Assembly: GCA_964459985.1 (NCBI GenBank)
Contig: CAYWOS010000047.1
Coordinates: 1 to 16,749, forward strand
Source of the DNA: CAYWOS01 sp964459985
GTDB lineage: Bacteria > Bacillota > Clostridia > Christensenellales > Aristaeellaceae
Direction: 5' to 3'
DNA length: 16,749 nt
In this document: positions 6,474 through 14,109 of the stretch, piece by piece
Layout of the letters: every line of letters starts with the position of its first letter
How positions within the stretch are numbered: position 1 is the first letter of the stretch
Notes under the pieces: model-generated
Databases searched by the model: none
Told to the model about the DNA's origin: nothing
Seen by the model: only the letters and a program-made list of their open reading frames with translations
Position numbers and translations under genes: made by a program

Positions 6474-7595
6474 ATGACGAAGGTATGCCATTTGACCAGC
6501 ACGCACGGCAATCACGACCAACGGATACTGATCAAGGAGTGCGCTTCGCTTGCGAAAGCCGGATATGACGTATATCAGGTCGCGCAGGGCGATGACGGCG
6601 AATATGAGGGCGTGCGCCTGATCGGAACGGGCGAAACGGAAAAGGGCGCGTTTTATAGATTGATCAAGCGCCCGAGAAAGGTATATCAGCTCGCTAAAAA
6701 GCTTGACGCGGATATTTACCAGATACACGACATGGAGTTGCTTCCCTACGCGGTGAAGCTCAAGCGCCGTGGGAAAAAGGTGATATTTGATTATCACGAA
6801 GACTTCGCCTCGCGGTTTGCGGATAGCGATCTGCTGCACCTGCCGCGTTCAATCATGAAGCTGCTGGGGAAAATCTATACATCCTATGAGAAAAGAAGCG
6901 TAAAAAAGCTCGACGCGATGATCTCGGTCACGCCATATATATGTGACCGATTGAAAAAGACGAATCCAAAAACAGTTATGATAACAAATTACCCAATGAC
7001 TGACCGCCCGGAATGGAGCAAAGAAGTTGCTTATAACAAAGCATCCGATTACATTTGCTTTGTCGGACAGATTTCCAACTACCTGTATTGCATTGACACC
7101 GCGACGGAAGCGATTCAATCGATAGAACAGATGCGTTTGAAGCTGTGCGGCCCGGAAAGGCGGCCGGGCGATATCGATATGTTGAAATCCATTGACTCCG
7201 GCAAACGGATTGACTATATGGGGATTCTTCCATATTCTCATGTGCCTTCCGTCATATCAGGCGCGCGAGCTGCATTGATCACCTGCTCATATACAATAAA
7301 CATGAGCGGAAAGCTTGGAACGCTTGGCAACAACAAAATTTTTGAGGCTATGCTGTGCGGCGTACCGGTGATATGCACGGATTGCGTTATTTGGCGGAAT
7401 ATCATTGACAAATATCATTGCGGAATATGCGTAGAGCCACGGAATACCGACCAGCTTACGGCGGCTATCCGATATATTGTGGACAATCCGGATATTGCCC
7501 AGCAGATGGGGCGAAATGGTAGGCAGGCCGTATTCAACGAATTCAATTGGGGCACGCAGGAGAAAGCTCTGCTCCAACTGTATGCTGATCTATAA
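6474..7595 (+). CDS. Glycosyltransferase family 4 (GT-B fold)
   Basis: Adds a sugar to the lipid-linked repeat unit at the cytoplasmic membrane face. From ATG 6474 the protein has 373 residues, normal for GT4. The N-terminal acceptor domain opens with VCHLTSTHGNHDQRILIKEC and continues with ADIYQIHDMELLPYAVKLK and KVIFDYHEDF (103-111). The C-terminal nucleotide-sugar domain has YICFVGQIS, LKLCGPE and the EX7E-like region NNKIFEAMLCGVPVICTD with the conserved Glu291. It ends with QMGRNGRQAVFNEFNWGTQE, as expected. It precedes the duplicated GT4 pair but is clearly more distant from them than they are from each other. Donor and linkage cannot be read from sequence. Confidence 0.92.
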   Translation: MTKVCHLTSTHGNHDQRILIKECASLAKAGYDVYQVAQGDDGEYEGVRLIGTGETEKGAFYRLIKRPRKVYQLAKKLDADIYQIHDMELLPYAVKLKRRGKKVIFDYHEDFASRFADSDLLHLPRSIMKLLGKIYTSYEKRSVKKLDAMISVTPYICDRLKKTNPKTVMITNYPMTDRPEWSKEVAYNKASDYICFVGQISNYLYCIDTATEAIQSIEQMRLKLCGPERRPGDIDMLKSIDSGKRIDYMGILPYSHVPSVISGARAALITCSYTINMSGKLGTLGNNKIFEAMLCGVPVICTDCVIWRNIIDKYHCGICVEPRNTDQLTAAIRYIVDNPDIAQQMGRNGRQAVFNEFNWGTQEKALLQLYADL

Positions 7596-7601
7596 AAGTT
7601 C

Positions 7602-7607
7602 GAGAGG
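7602..7607 (+). promoter_or_regulatory. Ribosome binding site deciding the start of the second GT4 gene
   Basis: GAGAGG lies 10 bases before ATG 7618. The frame is open further upstream inside the previous gene, but ATG 7618 (MKVLKISPIP) fits the beginning of a GT4 Rossmann strand and leaves a 22-base gap after the previous stop. Confidence 0.75.
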
Positions 7608-7617
7608 TTTCACACAG

Positions 7618-8805
7618 ATGAAAGTGCTAAAAATCAGCCCGATTCCATGGGATCGCGCGAGCCGGGATCAGCGTGAGCTTGCCGCGCTGAAGGAATCGGG
7701 CGTCGAATGCCTTGTTTTTTCCAAAGGTGGCCCGAAAGATAAAGCGCGAAAAACGGAAATCGCAGGATTTCCGGTCTATCTGTACGACGCAAGGCCGTTT
7801 GGCAACGCGCGCCGTCTATCTCCCTTGAACAAAGCGGTTACAATCCTTCGATGGGCTCGGTATATAAAAACGTATCGCGCGGACATCCTGTCATGCCACG
7901 ATTTACCGGCGCTGCTGATCGGCTGGCTGTCAACATGCTGCATGCCGAGGAGGGCGAAACCGAAACTTGTTTATGATTCGCACGAATTCGAGATCGCCAG
8001 AAATAAAGACAGGACGAGAGCGGCGGTATGGTTCGTCACGTGCCTTGAACGCTTTCTGATCAAACGTTGTGCGTTTACCATCATGTGCTGCTTTTGCGCC
8101 GCGGACGAAGTGCGAAAAATATACAAGCTCCAGGAAAGGCCGATCGTCGTTCGCAACACGCCCGGTTTTTGGCTTATCGATGAAGTCGTAATCCGGCAGA
8201 CCCGGCGAGAATTGCTCTCGAAGCTCGGCGTTCCCGAGAATACGTTTACTATCATGTATCATGGCGCATTGATGCGCAACCGCGGCGTCGAATCGATCGT
8301 CGAGCTTGTTTCAATGAATCCGAATATCGTCGGCATCATTCTCGGAAACGGCGACGAACCGTATACGTCAGAGATACACGCCCTTGTTTCCGAAAGAAAA
8401 GTTGAGAACAGGGTGCTGTTCCATCCGGCTGTCACAATCGACGAGCTATGGAAGTATGTCGGCGCGGCGGACGCGGGCATGGTCATTCTAAAAAACGTCT
8501 GCGCGAACCATTATTATGCTTTGCCCAACAAATTATTCGAAAATATACAAAGCCGCACACCGATTATTGGTTCTGATTTTCCGGAGATAGGCCGTATCAT
8601 CAACCAGTACGGCATTGGGTTGACGTGTGATCCGGACGATTTGAAGGCCATGAATGCCTGCGTGGAAAAGTTACGGACAGATCCGGCGTTTTATCATACC
8701 TGCAAGACGAATCTCGTTCGGGCAAAGAACGACTTATGCTGGGAAAATGAAAAGAGGATTCTTATGAATAGATACAATGTATTAATGCAGGAGATCAAGC
8801 GATGA
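7618..8805 (+). CDS. Glycosyltransferase family 4, tandem copy A
   Basis: GT-B fold glycosyltransferase of 395 residues for repeat-unit extension. The N-terminal domain begins MKVLKISPIPWDRASRDQRE and includes ADILSCHDLPALLIGWLS and KLVYDSHEFE. The C-terminal donor domain has TIMYHGALMRNRG (211-223), VGIILGNGDE, VLFHPAV, LWKYVGAADAGMVILKN and LPNKLFENI with the conserved Glu308. It is a paralogue of the next gene: by hand alignment without gaps, residues 192-379 match 147 of 188 positions, residues 92-191 match 58 of 100, and the first 90 are barely alignable. Copy A carries extra cysteines not shared by copy B (CC at 107-108, C157 and C160). It ends in an ATGA overlap with copy B. The altered acceptor domain suggests a different acceptor but the same or a similar donor sugar. 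Confidence 0.93.
   Translation: MKVLKISPIPWDRASRDQRELAALKESGVECLVFSKGGPKDKARKTEIAGFPVYLYDARPFGNARRLSPLNKAVTILRWARYIKTYRADILSCHDLPALLIGWLSTCCMPRRAKPKLVYDSHEFEIARNKDRTRAAVWFVTCLERFLIKRCAFTIMCCFCAADEVRKIYKLQERPIVVRNTPGFWLIDEVVIRQTRRELLSKLGVPENTFTIMYHGALMRNRGVESIVELVSMNPNIVGIILGNGDEPYTSEIHALVSERKVENRVLFHPAVTIDELWKYVGAADAGMVILKNVCANHYYALPNKLFENIQSRTPIIGSDFPEIGRIINQYGIGLTCDPDDLKAMNACVEKLRTDPAFYHTCKTNLVRAKNDLCWENEKRILMNRYNVLMQEIKR
7891..8754 (+). repeat. Tandem gene duplication, unit A (conserved part)
   Basis: Coding DNA that aligns without gaps to 9066-9929 at a constant distance of 1175 bases. The encoded proteins agree at 205 of 288 positions by hand count. A stretch of 26 bases at 8251-8276 is identical to 9426-9451. 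Similarity falls sharply upstream of the SCHD motif at 7891. Confidence 0.9.
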
Positions 8806-9968
8806 ACTATATGAAGCTTATGCCGCATCTCAGCATACAATATGCAAGCCGTAATAAACGCGAACTTGCAAAAGCTGAGGAGGCAGGATATCATGTGATC
8901 GTCGTAAGCACAGATGAGAAGGCGCCCGATGATCGCTGGGAGTACGTATACTCCGGAATTCGCAGTCTGACCCGGGATATACCCAGGCTCAAGAGATACC
9001 GGGTTATACTGATTGATAACTCAAAGCTCATCAGGAAACTCCGCCGCATAAAATCGGATGTCATCAGTTGTCATGATATTAGGGCGCTGCTGATCGGCTG
9101 GTTATCAACGCGGTTCATGCCGAAGAACACGAGACCGAAGCTCATATATGACTCGCACGAATTTGAAATCGGACGCAATATCGGCAGAAGCAAAAAAAGA
9201 ACATGGGTCGTCATGCATCTCGAACATTTCCTGATTAAGCGCTGCGCCTTTACCATCATCCCCTGCGACAGCAGCGCGGATCAAATCCAAAGCGTTCATA
9301 AACTTGAAGACCGGCCGGTTGTCATTCGCAGTACGCCCGACTATTGGCGCATCGATGAAACCATCATCCGGCAAACCCGGCGCGAATTGCTTGGCGCGCT
9401 CGGCATTTCCGAAGATACGTTTATTATCATGTATCATGGCGCATTGATGCGAAGCCGCGGCATTGAATCTGTCATCGAGCTTGTCGAGATGAATCCGAGC
9501 ATCGCGGGCATCATCCTCGGAAATGGCGAAGAGGAGTATTTGTCGGAGCTGCGCGCTCTTGTGGTTGAAAAGAAAGTGGTTAACAGGGTGCTATTCCATC
9601 CGGCCGTACCGATTGGCGAGCTCTGGAAGTATGTAGGCGCAGCAGACGCGGGCATGATTATTCTAAAAAATGCTTGTGCGAACCACTATAATTCCTTGCC
9701 TAATAAATTATTCGAAAACATACAAAGCCTCACCCCGATCATCGGTTCAAACTTCCCGGAAATAAGTCGTATCGTCAACCAATACGGCATCGGTCTGTTA
9801 TGCGATCCGAACGATTTGGCGGCGATGAACGCCTGCGTGGAAAAGATGCGGACAGATCAGGCGTTTTATCGCGCCTGCAAGACGAACCTTATACAGGCGA
9901 AAAATGACTTATGCTGGGAAAAGGAGAAGGAGAGGCTGGCAGACGCATACAAGACCTACTTGATATGA
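8802..9968 (+). CDS. Glycosyltransferase family 4, tandem copy B
   Basis: Second copy of the duplicated GT4 (388 residues). AGGAG at 8789-8793 precedes ATG 8802, which overlaps the stop of copy A as ATGA. Motifs parallel copy A: VISCHDIRALLIGWLS, KLIYDSHEFE, FIIMYHGALMRSRG, VLFHPAV, WKYVGAADAGMIILKN and LPNKLFENI with Glu305. The N-terminal ~88 residues, the part of GT-B enzymes that contacts the acceptor, have diverged almost beyond recognition from copy A and are shorter by three residues. The donor domain is strongly conserved. No frameshift or stop is seen, so both copies look functional. They probably add the same sugar to two successive acceptors, but that is inference. A start a few codons later (ATG 8811) is possible. 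Confidence 0.92.
   Translation: MNYMKLMPHLSIQYASRNKRELAKAEEAGYHVIVVSTDEKAPDDRWEYVYSGIRSLTRDIPRLKRYRVILIDNSKLIRKLRRIKSDVISCHDIRALLIGWLSTRFMPKNTRPKLIYDSHEFEIGRNIGRSKKRTWVVMHLEHFLIKRCAFTIIPCDSSADQIQSVHKLEDRPVVIRSTPDYWRIDETIIRQTRRELLGALGISEDTFIIMYHGALMRSRGIESVIELVEMNPSIAGIILGNGEEEYLSELRALVVEKKVVNRVLFHPAVPIGELWKYVGAADAGMIILKNACANHYNSLPNKLFENIQSLTPIIGSNFPEISRIVNQYGIGLLCDPNDLAAMNACVEKMRTDQAFYRACKTNLIQAKNDLCWEKEKERLADAYKTYLI
9066..9929 (+). repeat. Tandem gene duplication, unit B (conserved part)
   Basis: Partner of 7891-8754 (see that entry). The two units are adjacent and in direct orientation, as expected from an ancestral tandem duplication rather than separate acquisition. Confidence 0.9.
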
Positions 9969-11386
9969 ACGTATCTGCACATGACCGCATTTCTATTCGA
10001 GCACAAAGGAGTCACAGTCAACAATCTATGAATTCTGGAATTTTTATCAAGAGAAACAGAACATTATCAAGAGATACGGCGAAACGACGCAACTGTTCAA
10101 TAAGCAGCGAGCGCTCAATATCCGTACTCTTTTACACTGTGTTCCTGTTCGCGCCGGTAACCGAAGCGTTTTGCAGAAGCGTCCGCGGCCTGGTGGGCTC
10201 TGTCAACAGTATAGACACCTTGCTTTGCTATGCGCTGCTTGCCGCGCTTGTCATTCGGTCGCTGCCCCGATTGCTGAAAAGAATTCGGTTAGCCGATCTT
10301 GTTCTATTCATCGCGATACCGTCCGCACTATATATCTCTTCACTGTTCAGCAAGCGTCCCGACATACAGTACAGCATCATAACGGATGTTTTGACGAGGT
10401 GCATTCCCGCGTATCTCATCGCAATCTCCCTGCGGGATATGGAGGATGCCTACGATCATCTGCAAATCACGGCGTTCATTATGCTGTTGACGCAGATCAT
10501 CCTGCTTGTGTTCTTTCCATCTTCGTCTAATTCTTCAGATGCTCATTCGCAGGTAATTGGCTACAATGTGGCCTTTTCCTGTACCGTATTCCTGTCAAGA
10601 ATCAAAAGAAAGCGCGGCAACGTCCTCGATTTTGTAGGGCTTACGGCGTCTGTCGCAATGATGTTTATGGCAGAGACGCGCGGACCGTTTCTGTGTATCA
10701 TCCTATACCTGATCATTTCGCTGTTGATATATCTGAAACCTATCAACCTGAAAAAGGCATGCGTTCTGTCGGCCGCAGTTCTGGCGGGGTATCTGGTCTA
10801 TGCAAGCCTGACAGATCTATTGCAGCTGCTAAGCAGACTGTTCTCTTCGTTGGGTATCGGGTACAGCAACAGAATTTTGAACAGAATTCTCAGTTCCAAT
10901 TCTATCTCGTTCGACCTGGGGCGCTCCTATATACAAGATGCAGCGACAGCATATATTCGACAGAACTGGCTCTTTGGGTGCGGTTTGGCAAATGATCGCG
11001 TGATTATCGGCAAGAGTGCTATCATATGGGGCGACGCGATCGGAGCATATCCACATAACATCGCATTGGAATTCTTCATGCAGTTCGGCTTACCGATAGG
11101 AATTATCCTATGCTTAGGGCTGCTTTGGATCATCAAAAAATCGATTTTTACTGATAAAGAGGGTACTGCGTCCGAACTATCGCTGATCCTGCTGACCGTG
11201 GGCGTTTGTCCGCTGCTCGTCTCGGGCAGTTACCTGAATTGGGTCCTGTTTTATGTGTTCATCGGCGTGTTCATTGCGCGGCGGCGTGCGGTAAAGCAGA
11301 AAACATTGGTGTGGCGAGGAATGCCCGCAGCCGCCGATTGTCACTACGGACGGATAATCACAGAAAGAGATCCAAATGAAAAGTAA
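9965..11386 (+). CDS. wzy: O-antigen/capsule polymerase (Wzy-like)
   Basis: Polytopic membrane protein of 473 residues (from ATG 9965) with about ten hydrophobic segments, expected to polymerise flipped lipid-linked repeat units on the outer membrane face. A large loop precedes the motif AYPHNIALEFFMQFGLPIG, with His364, Asn365 and Glu369. The HN..LE...G pattern is typical of the Wzy/O-antigen ligase superfamily; the rest is poorly conserved, as usual. ATG 9965 overlaps the previous stop as ATGA. ATG 10028 is an alternative start (452 residues), with AAGGAG at 10006-10011 but an overlong 16-base spacing. The stretch between them is polar and need not be translated. The last 11 bases overlap wzx. 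Position directly before wzx supports the call. WaaL-type ligase is the main alternative. Confidence 0.83.
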   Translation: MNVSAHDRISIRAQRSHSQQSMNSGIFIKRNRTLSRDTAKRRNCSISSERSISVLFYTVFLFAPVTEAFCRSVRGLVGSVNSIDTLLCYALLAALVIRSLPRLLKRIRLADLVLFIAIPSALYISSLFSKRPDIQYSIITDVLTRCIPAYLIAISLRDMEDAYDHLQITAFIMLLTQIILLVFFPSSSNSSDAHSQVIGYNVAFSCTVFLSRIKRKRGNVLDFVGLTASVAMMFMAETRGPFLCIILYLIISLLIYLKPINLKKACVLSAAVLAGYLVYASLTDLLQLLSRLFSSLGIGYSNRILNRILSSNSISFDLGRSYIQDAATAYIRQNWLFGCGLANDRVIIGKSAIIWGDAIGAYPHNIALEFFMQFGLPIGIILCLGLLWIIKKSIFTDKEGTASELSLILLTVGVCPLLVSGSYLNWVLFYVFIGVFIARRRAVKQKTLVWRGMPAAADCHYGRIITERDPNEK

Positions 11387-12713
11387 ATTGTTTAATAGAA
11401 TCAAAAAATCATCATTTGTGACTGCAGTGTTCAAAGTCGGAATCGGGCAGTTGATCGGTCAGTTGCTCTCTCTCGTTTCAGTCCCGATATTGAGTAGAAT
11501 CTATCCCGACTCCGCATATGGGGAACACGCCTTAATCATCTCCACGGCTACCCTGATGATCAGCATAACGACCTTCGGGCTGAACTCAGCGATCATGAAG
11601 CCCCAGGAAGACGCTCAGGCAAAGAGAATCCTAACGACGGCGCTGATAGCAAACGTTAGCCTTACATCCGTATTTATTCTTTTTTGCGCCGTTTTATCGG
11701 ATGTCTTTGTCCTGTTTACGGTACAAGGATCCTATGCTATTGCCTTGCTGCTGATATGGTTATATGTGATACTTACCAATCTCAGTGGGCTGCTATATAC
11801 GTATGTGAACAGGAAGGGTCAGTATAATCGCTTGCTTTTTTGTCCGATAATCGGGTCCGTTGCGAATTTCGCGATTGCTATTCCGCTTGGTCTCCTGCAT
11901 TTTGGCTACGGGGGTTTTCTGCTTACCGGGATTCTGTCGAATCTCGTGATATGCATTGTTCTTGCCCGGAACGATGTACCGATTTACTCGCATTATCGGG
12001 CGCGCGACTTTATCGCCGTATTTAAAGCATATCGCGATTATGTACTATTTCAGTACCCGGCAAACTTTATCAGCAACTCCGGCTTCGAGTATCCGATGCA
12101 ATATCTTGGCAGAGCCTTCAGCGCCCAAGCGCTTGGCGGATACGCCATGTGCGTTCGGGTGCTGAAGTACCCGCTGCGCCTGATCGCTACGCCGATATCC
12201 ACCGTCTATTTTCGCACGGCTTCCGTCTATCACAGCGAAGGAAAAAACCTCGCGGATTTTACGTATAAGATGATCAGCCGCATCTTGATGATTTCATTCG
12301 TCCCCGTCGCGGCATTCTGCCTTTTCAGCGAAAACATATTTGCGTTTGTTCTGGGGGAAGCATGGAAAGAAGCCGGCATGATCGCGGCGATACTCAGCGT
12401 TCAATACGTTATGATGTTCTGTTCTCAGTGTACGAGCTATTGCCGAGTCGCTATCGGTCAACAAAAGGTAAATCTCGCGTTTGCATGCGTTCGCCTTGTT
12501 ATTATTATCGCATCCGCGAGCATAGGCTATGCGGTCATGCAAACGCTCACCGGAACGATCATATTCATGACCGTCGCGCAAAGCATATGCTGGATCATGG
12601 ATATGGGATTGAATTTTATATGTATGGATAGAAAATATACGCTAAAATACTTGCCGCTTACCGTTGCTTATGCTGTCGCCATCTATGCGATTGTCTTGTT
12701 CAAACGCATGTGA
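11376..12713 (+). CDS. wzx: Polysaccharide repeat-unit flippase (Wzx, MOP superfamily)
   Basis: Predicted to flip undecaprenyl-diphosphate-linked repeat units across the cytoplasmic membrane. The 445-residue protein has about twelve hydrophobic segments. Its start is typical of Wzx/RfbX: after a short basic leader (KSKLFNRIKKS) come FKVGIGQLIGQLLSLVSVP and ILSRIYPDSAYGEHALIIST, where the first helix is followed by the conserved LSR.Y....YG pattern. Further blocks are TFGLNSAIMKPQEDAQAKRI, LGRAFSAQALGGYAMCVRVL and YPLRLIATPISTVYFRTAS in the middle. Length is normal. ATG 11376 lies inside the end of wzy (11-base overlap), which implies coupled translation; AAAGAGA at 11364-11370 is a weak ribosome site. 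Substrate specificity is unknown. Confidence 0.92.
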   Translation: MKSKLFNRIKKSSFVTAVFKVGIGQLIGQLLSLVSVPILSRIYPDSAYGEHALIISTATLMISITTFGLNSAIMKPQEDAQAKRILTTALIANVSLTSVFILFCAVLSDVFVLFTVQGSYAIALLLIWLYVILTNLSGLLYTYVNRKGQYNRLLFCPIIGSVANFAIAIPLGLLHFGYGGFLLTGILSNLVICIVLARNDVPIYSHYRARDFIAVFKAYRDYVLFQYPANFISNSGFEYPMQYLGRAFSAQALGGYAMCVRVLKYPLRLIATPISTVYFRTASVYHSEGKNLADFTYKMISRILMISFVPVAAFCLFSENIFAFVLGEAWKEAGMIAAILSVQYVMMFCSQCTSYCRVAIGQQKVNLAFACVRLVIIIASASIGYAVMQTLTGTIIFMTVAQSICWIMDMGLNFICMDRKYTLKYLPLTVAYAVAIYAIVLFKRM

Positions 12714-13011
12714 ACGGCGGGGAGAGGTCATCATTGATGCAGTTACAAAGCTGCCCGGCATGCGAAATAAGCCCTTGCACGGTTATACGAGCGCGTTTAC
12801 ATAATTGCACGCAGTCGTTGCCGTACGGCTGCGCCGTAAAAGATACAAGCCCGGTATCGTCCCGCGAGACGGCTGGCCGTTGGAAAAATACAACCTTTGT
12901 ATCAAGTAACGGATCTTGGATCCTCGCGGGCTGTGCCGGGCATATACCCTAGGCAGTTCAAGCTAATGAAGCAATCGTCCCGTAATAAACAGGTAAGGAG
13001 AAAATGAATCC
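12714..13011 (+). other. 298-base region without a convincing gene; possible decayed gene
   Basis: A strong site GGAGAGG (12721-12727) stands 9 bases before ATG 12737, which opens 71 codons to 12952. The peptide is rich in Cys, Ser and Thr and looks like out-of-frame translation. The frame starting at 12712 reads more like protein: GEVIIDAVTKLPGMRNK, then a TAA at 12802, then RLRRKRYKPGIVPRDGWPLE, and another TAA at 12907. That pattern suggests a gene broken by stops, but I do not recognise it. Short inverted repeats (GCCGTACGGC at 12820-12829; TACGGC/GCCGTA at 12824-12838) are present without a T-run. No promoter stands out. Confidence 0.45.
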
Positions 13012-14109
13012 ATGAAAATTCTGACCGTTGTCGGCGCCAGACCACAATTCGTCAAGGCGGCTGTTGTCTCCCGCGCACTGAGAAAAAAAGCAACCGAAGT
13101 ATTGGTGCATACGGGGCAGCATTATGACTACAACATGTCTGATATCTTCTTCGAGGAACTCGATATCCCGAAACCGGACTATAATCTGGGTGTTTCAGGC
13201 GGAAGCCATGGACAAATGACCGGGAGAATGCTGATCGCAATCGAGGAAGTCCTACAAAAGGAATCTCCCGACGCGCTGATGGTATACGGAGATACAAACT
13301 CAACGCTCGCCGCCGCGCTTGCCGCCGTGAAGCTTCACATTCCCGTATATCATGTGGAGGCGGGCGGCCGTTTAGGGTCGCTCGATAATCCGGAAGAAGT
13401 CAATCGGATTTGTACAGATCACGTTTCAAGCCTGTTGATCGCATGTACGGAATCGGCGATGGGCTTTTTGAAAAATGAAGGCCTTGCCGGAAAGAGCGTC
13501 CTCATCGGCGATCCGATGTTCGACGCGTTCCTGTACTACGGAGAAAGAATATCTGAAAAGAACAAGAACGATCTGACTTCGTTCGCCGGGCAGTCGGTCT
13601 TTGTGCCGGACGCATTCTACTATTTGACATGCCACCGGCAGGAAAACACGGATACTGACGATAAACTGACAGAAATACTCAAGGCGATGAACGCTCTGGA
13701 CGCGCCGACGATATATCCCGTTCATCCGCGTAATCACGAACGCGCGGAGCGCATCTGCAAAAGCGAAGGCTTTAGTCGCATTATCCTGACCCTACCGGTC
13801 GGATATTTAACCTCCATATCGCTCACCAACCGGGCAAAGCAAATCGTCACCGATTCCGGCGGCCTGCAAAGAGAGGCTTTCTTCGCGGGAAAACAGTGCA
13901 TAACAATCATGGATTACGTTGCATGGCCGGAGACAATGGTGAACAACCGGAATCAGCTGTCAAAACCGAATGCGGATGAGATTCTGCGCAAGCTCTCCGT
14001 AAAGCAAACCGTCGATCCGAATTATCGGCCATTCGGCGACGGACACGCTGCAGAAAAAATCGCAGATGCAATCGTGATGAACATTGAGGCGCGGATCAAT
14101 GAAAAATGA
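13012..14109 (+). CDS. wecB: Non-hydrolysing UDP-sugar 2-epimerase (WecB/WbpI type)
   Basis: Inverts C2 of a UDP-GlcNAc-type sugar in the cytoplasm. The 365-residue protein has the family residues: Asp94 in VYGDTNSTLA, Glu116 in HVEAG, the Glu pair 128-129 in NPEEVNRI, and His208 in TCHRQENTD. TDSGGLQREAFFAGK follows near the C-terminus. GARPQFVKAA, TGQHYDYNMSD, GGSHGQMTGRM and PVGYL resemble WbpI, the UDP-2,3-diacetamido-glucuronate 2-epimerase, more than MnaA/WecB, which has AQHRQML/GQHREML-like sequence at that place. This fits the uronate dehydrogenase and Gfo/Idh gene in the same locus. The active-site loop HVEAGGRLGSLDNPEE is unusual: the standard form is HVEAGLRS... AAGGAG at 12995-13000 lies 11 bases before ATG 13012. 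UDP-GlcNAc itself remains a possible substrate. Confidence 0.93.
   Translation: MKILTVVGARPQFVKAAVVSRALRKKATEVLVHTGQHYDYNMSDIFFEELDIPKPDYNLGVSGGSHGQMTGRMLIAIEEVLQKESPDALMVYGDTNSTLAAALAAVKLHIPVYHVEAGGRLGSLDNPEEVNRICTDHVSSLLIACTESAMGFLKNEGLAGKSVLIGDPMFDAFLYYGERISEKNKNDLTSFAGQSVFVPDAFYYLTCHRQENTDTDDKLTEILKAMNALDAPTIYPVHPRNHERAERICKSEGFSRIILTLPVGYLTSISLTNRAKQIVTDSGGLQREAFFAGKQCITIMDYVAWPETMVNNRNQLSKPNADEILRKLSVKQTVDPNYRPFGDGHAAEKIADAIVMNIEARINEK

Noticed and set aside
12820..12829. Palindrome GCCGTACGGC as an operator
   Set aside because: It is a single 10-base palindrome with no promoter elements nearby and no second copy seen.
12737..12952. 71-codon frame with a good ribosome site as a real gene
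   Set aside because: The product is Cys/Ser/Thr-rich without any recognisable domain, and a different frame looks more protein-like. It is described only as part of the gap.
13004..13015. Tripeptide frame ATG-AAT-CCA-TGA overlapping the epimerase start
   Set aside because: The ribosome site is only 3 bases from this ATG but 11 from the true start. So short a frame is expected by chance.
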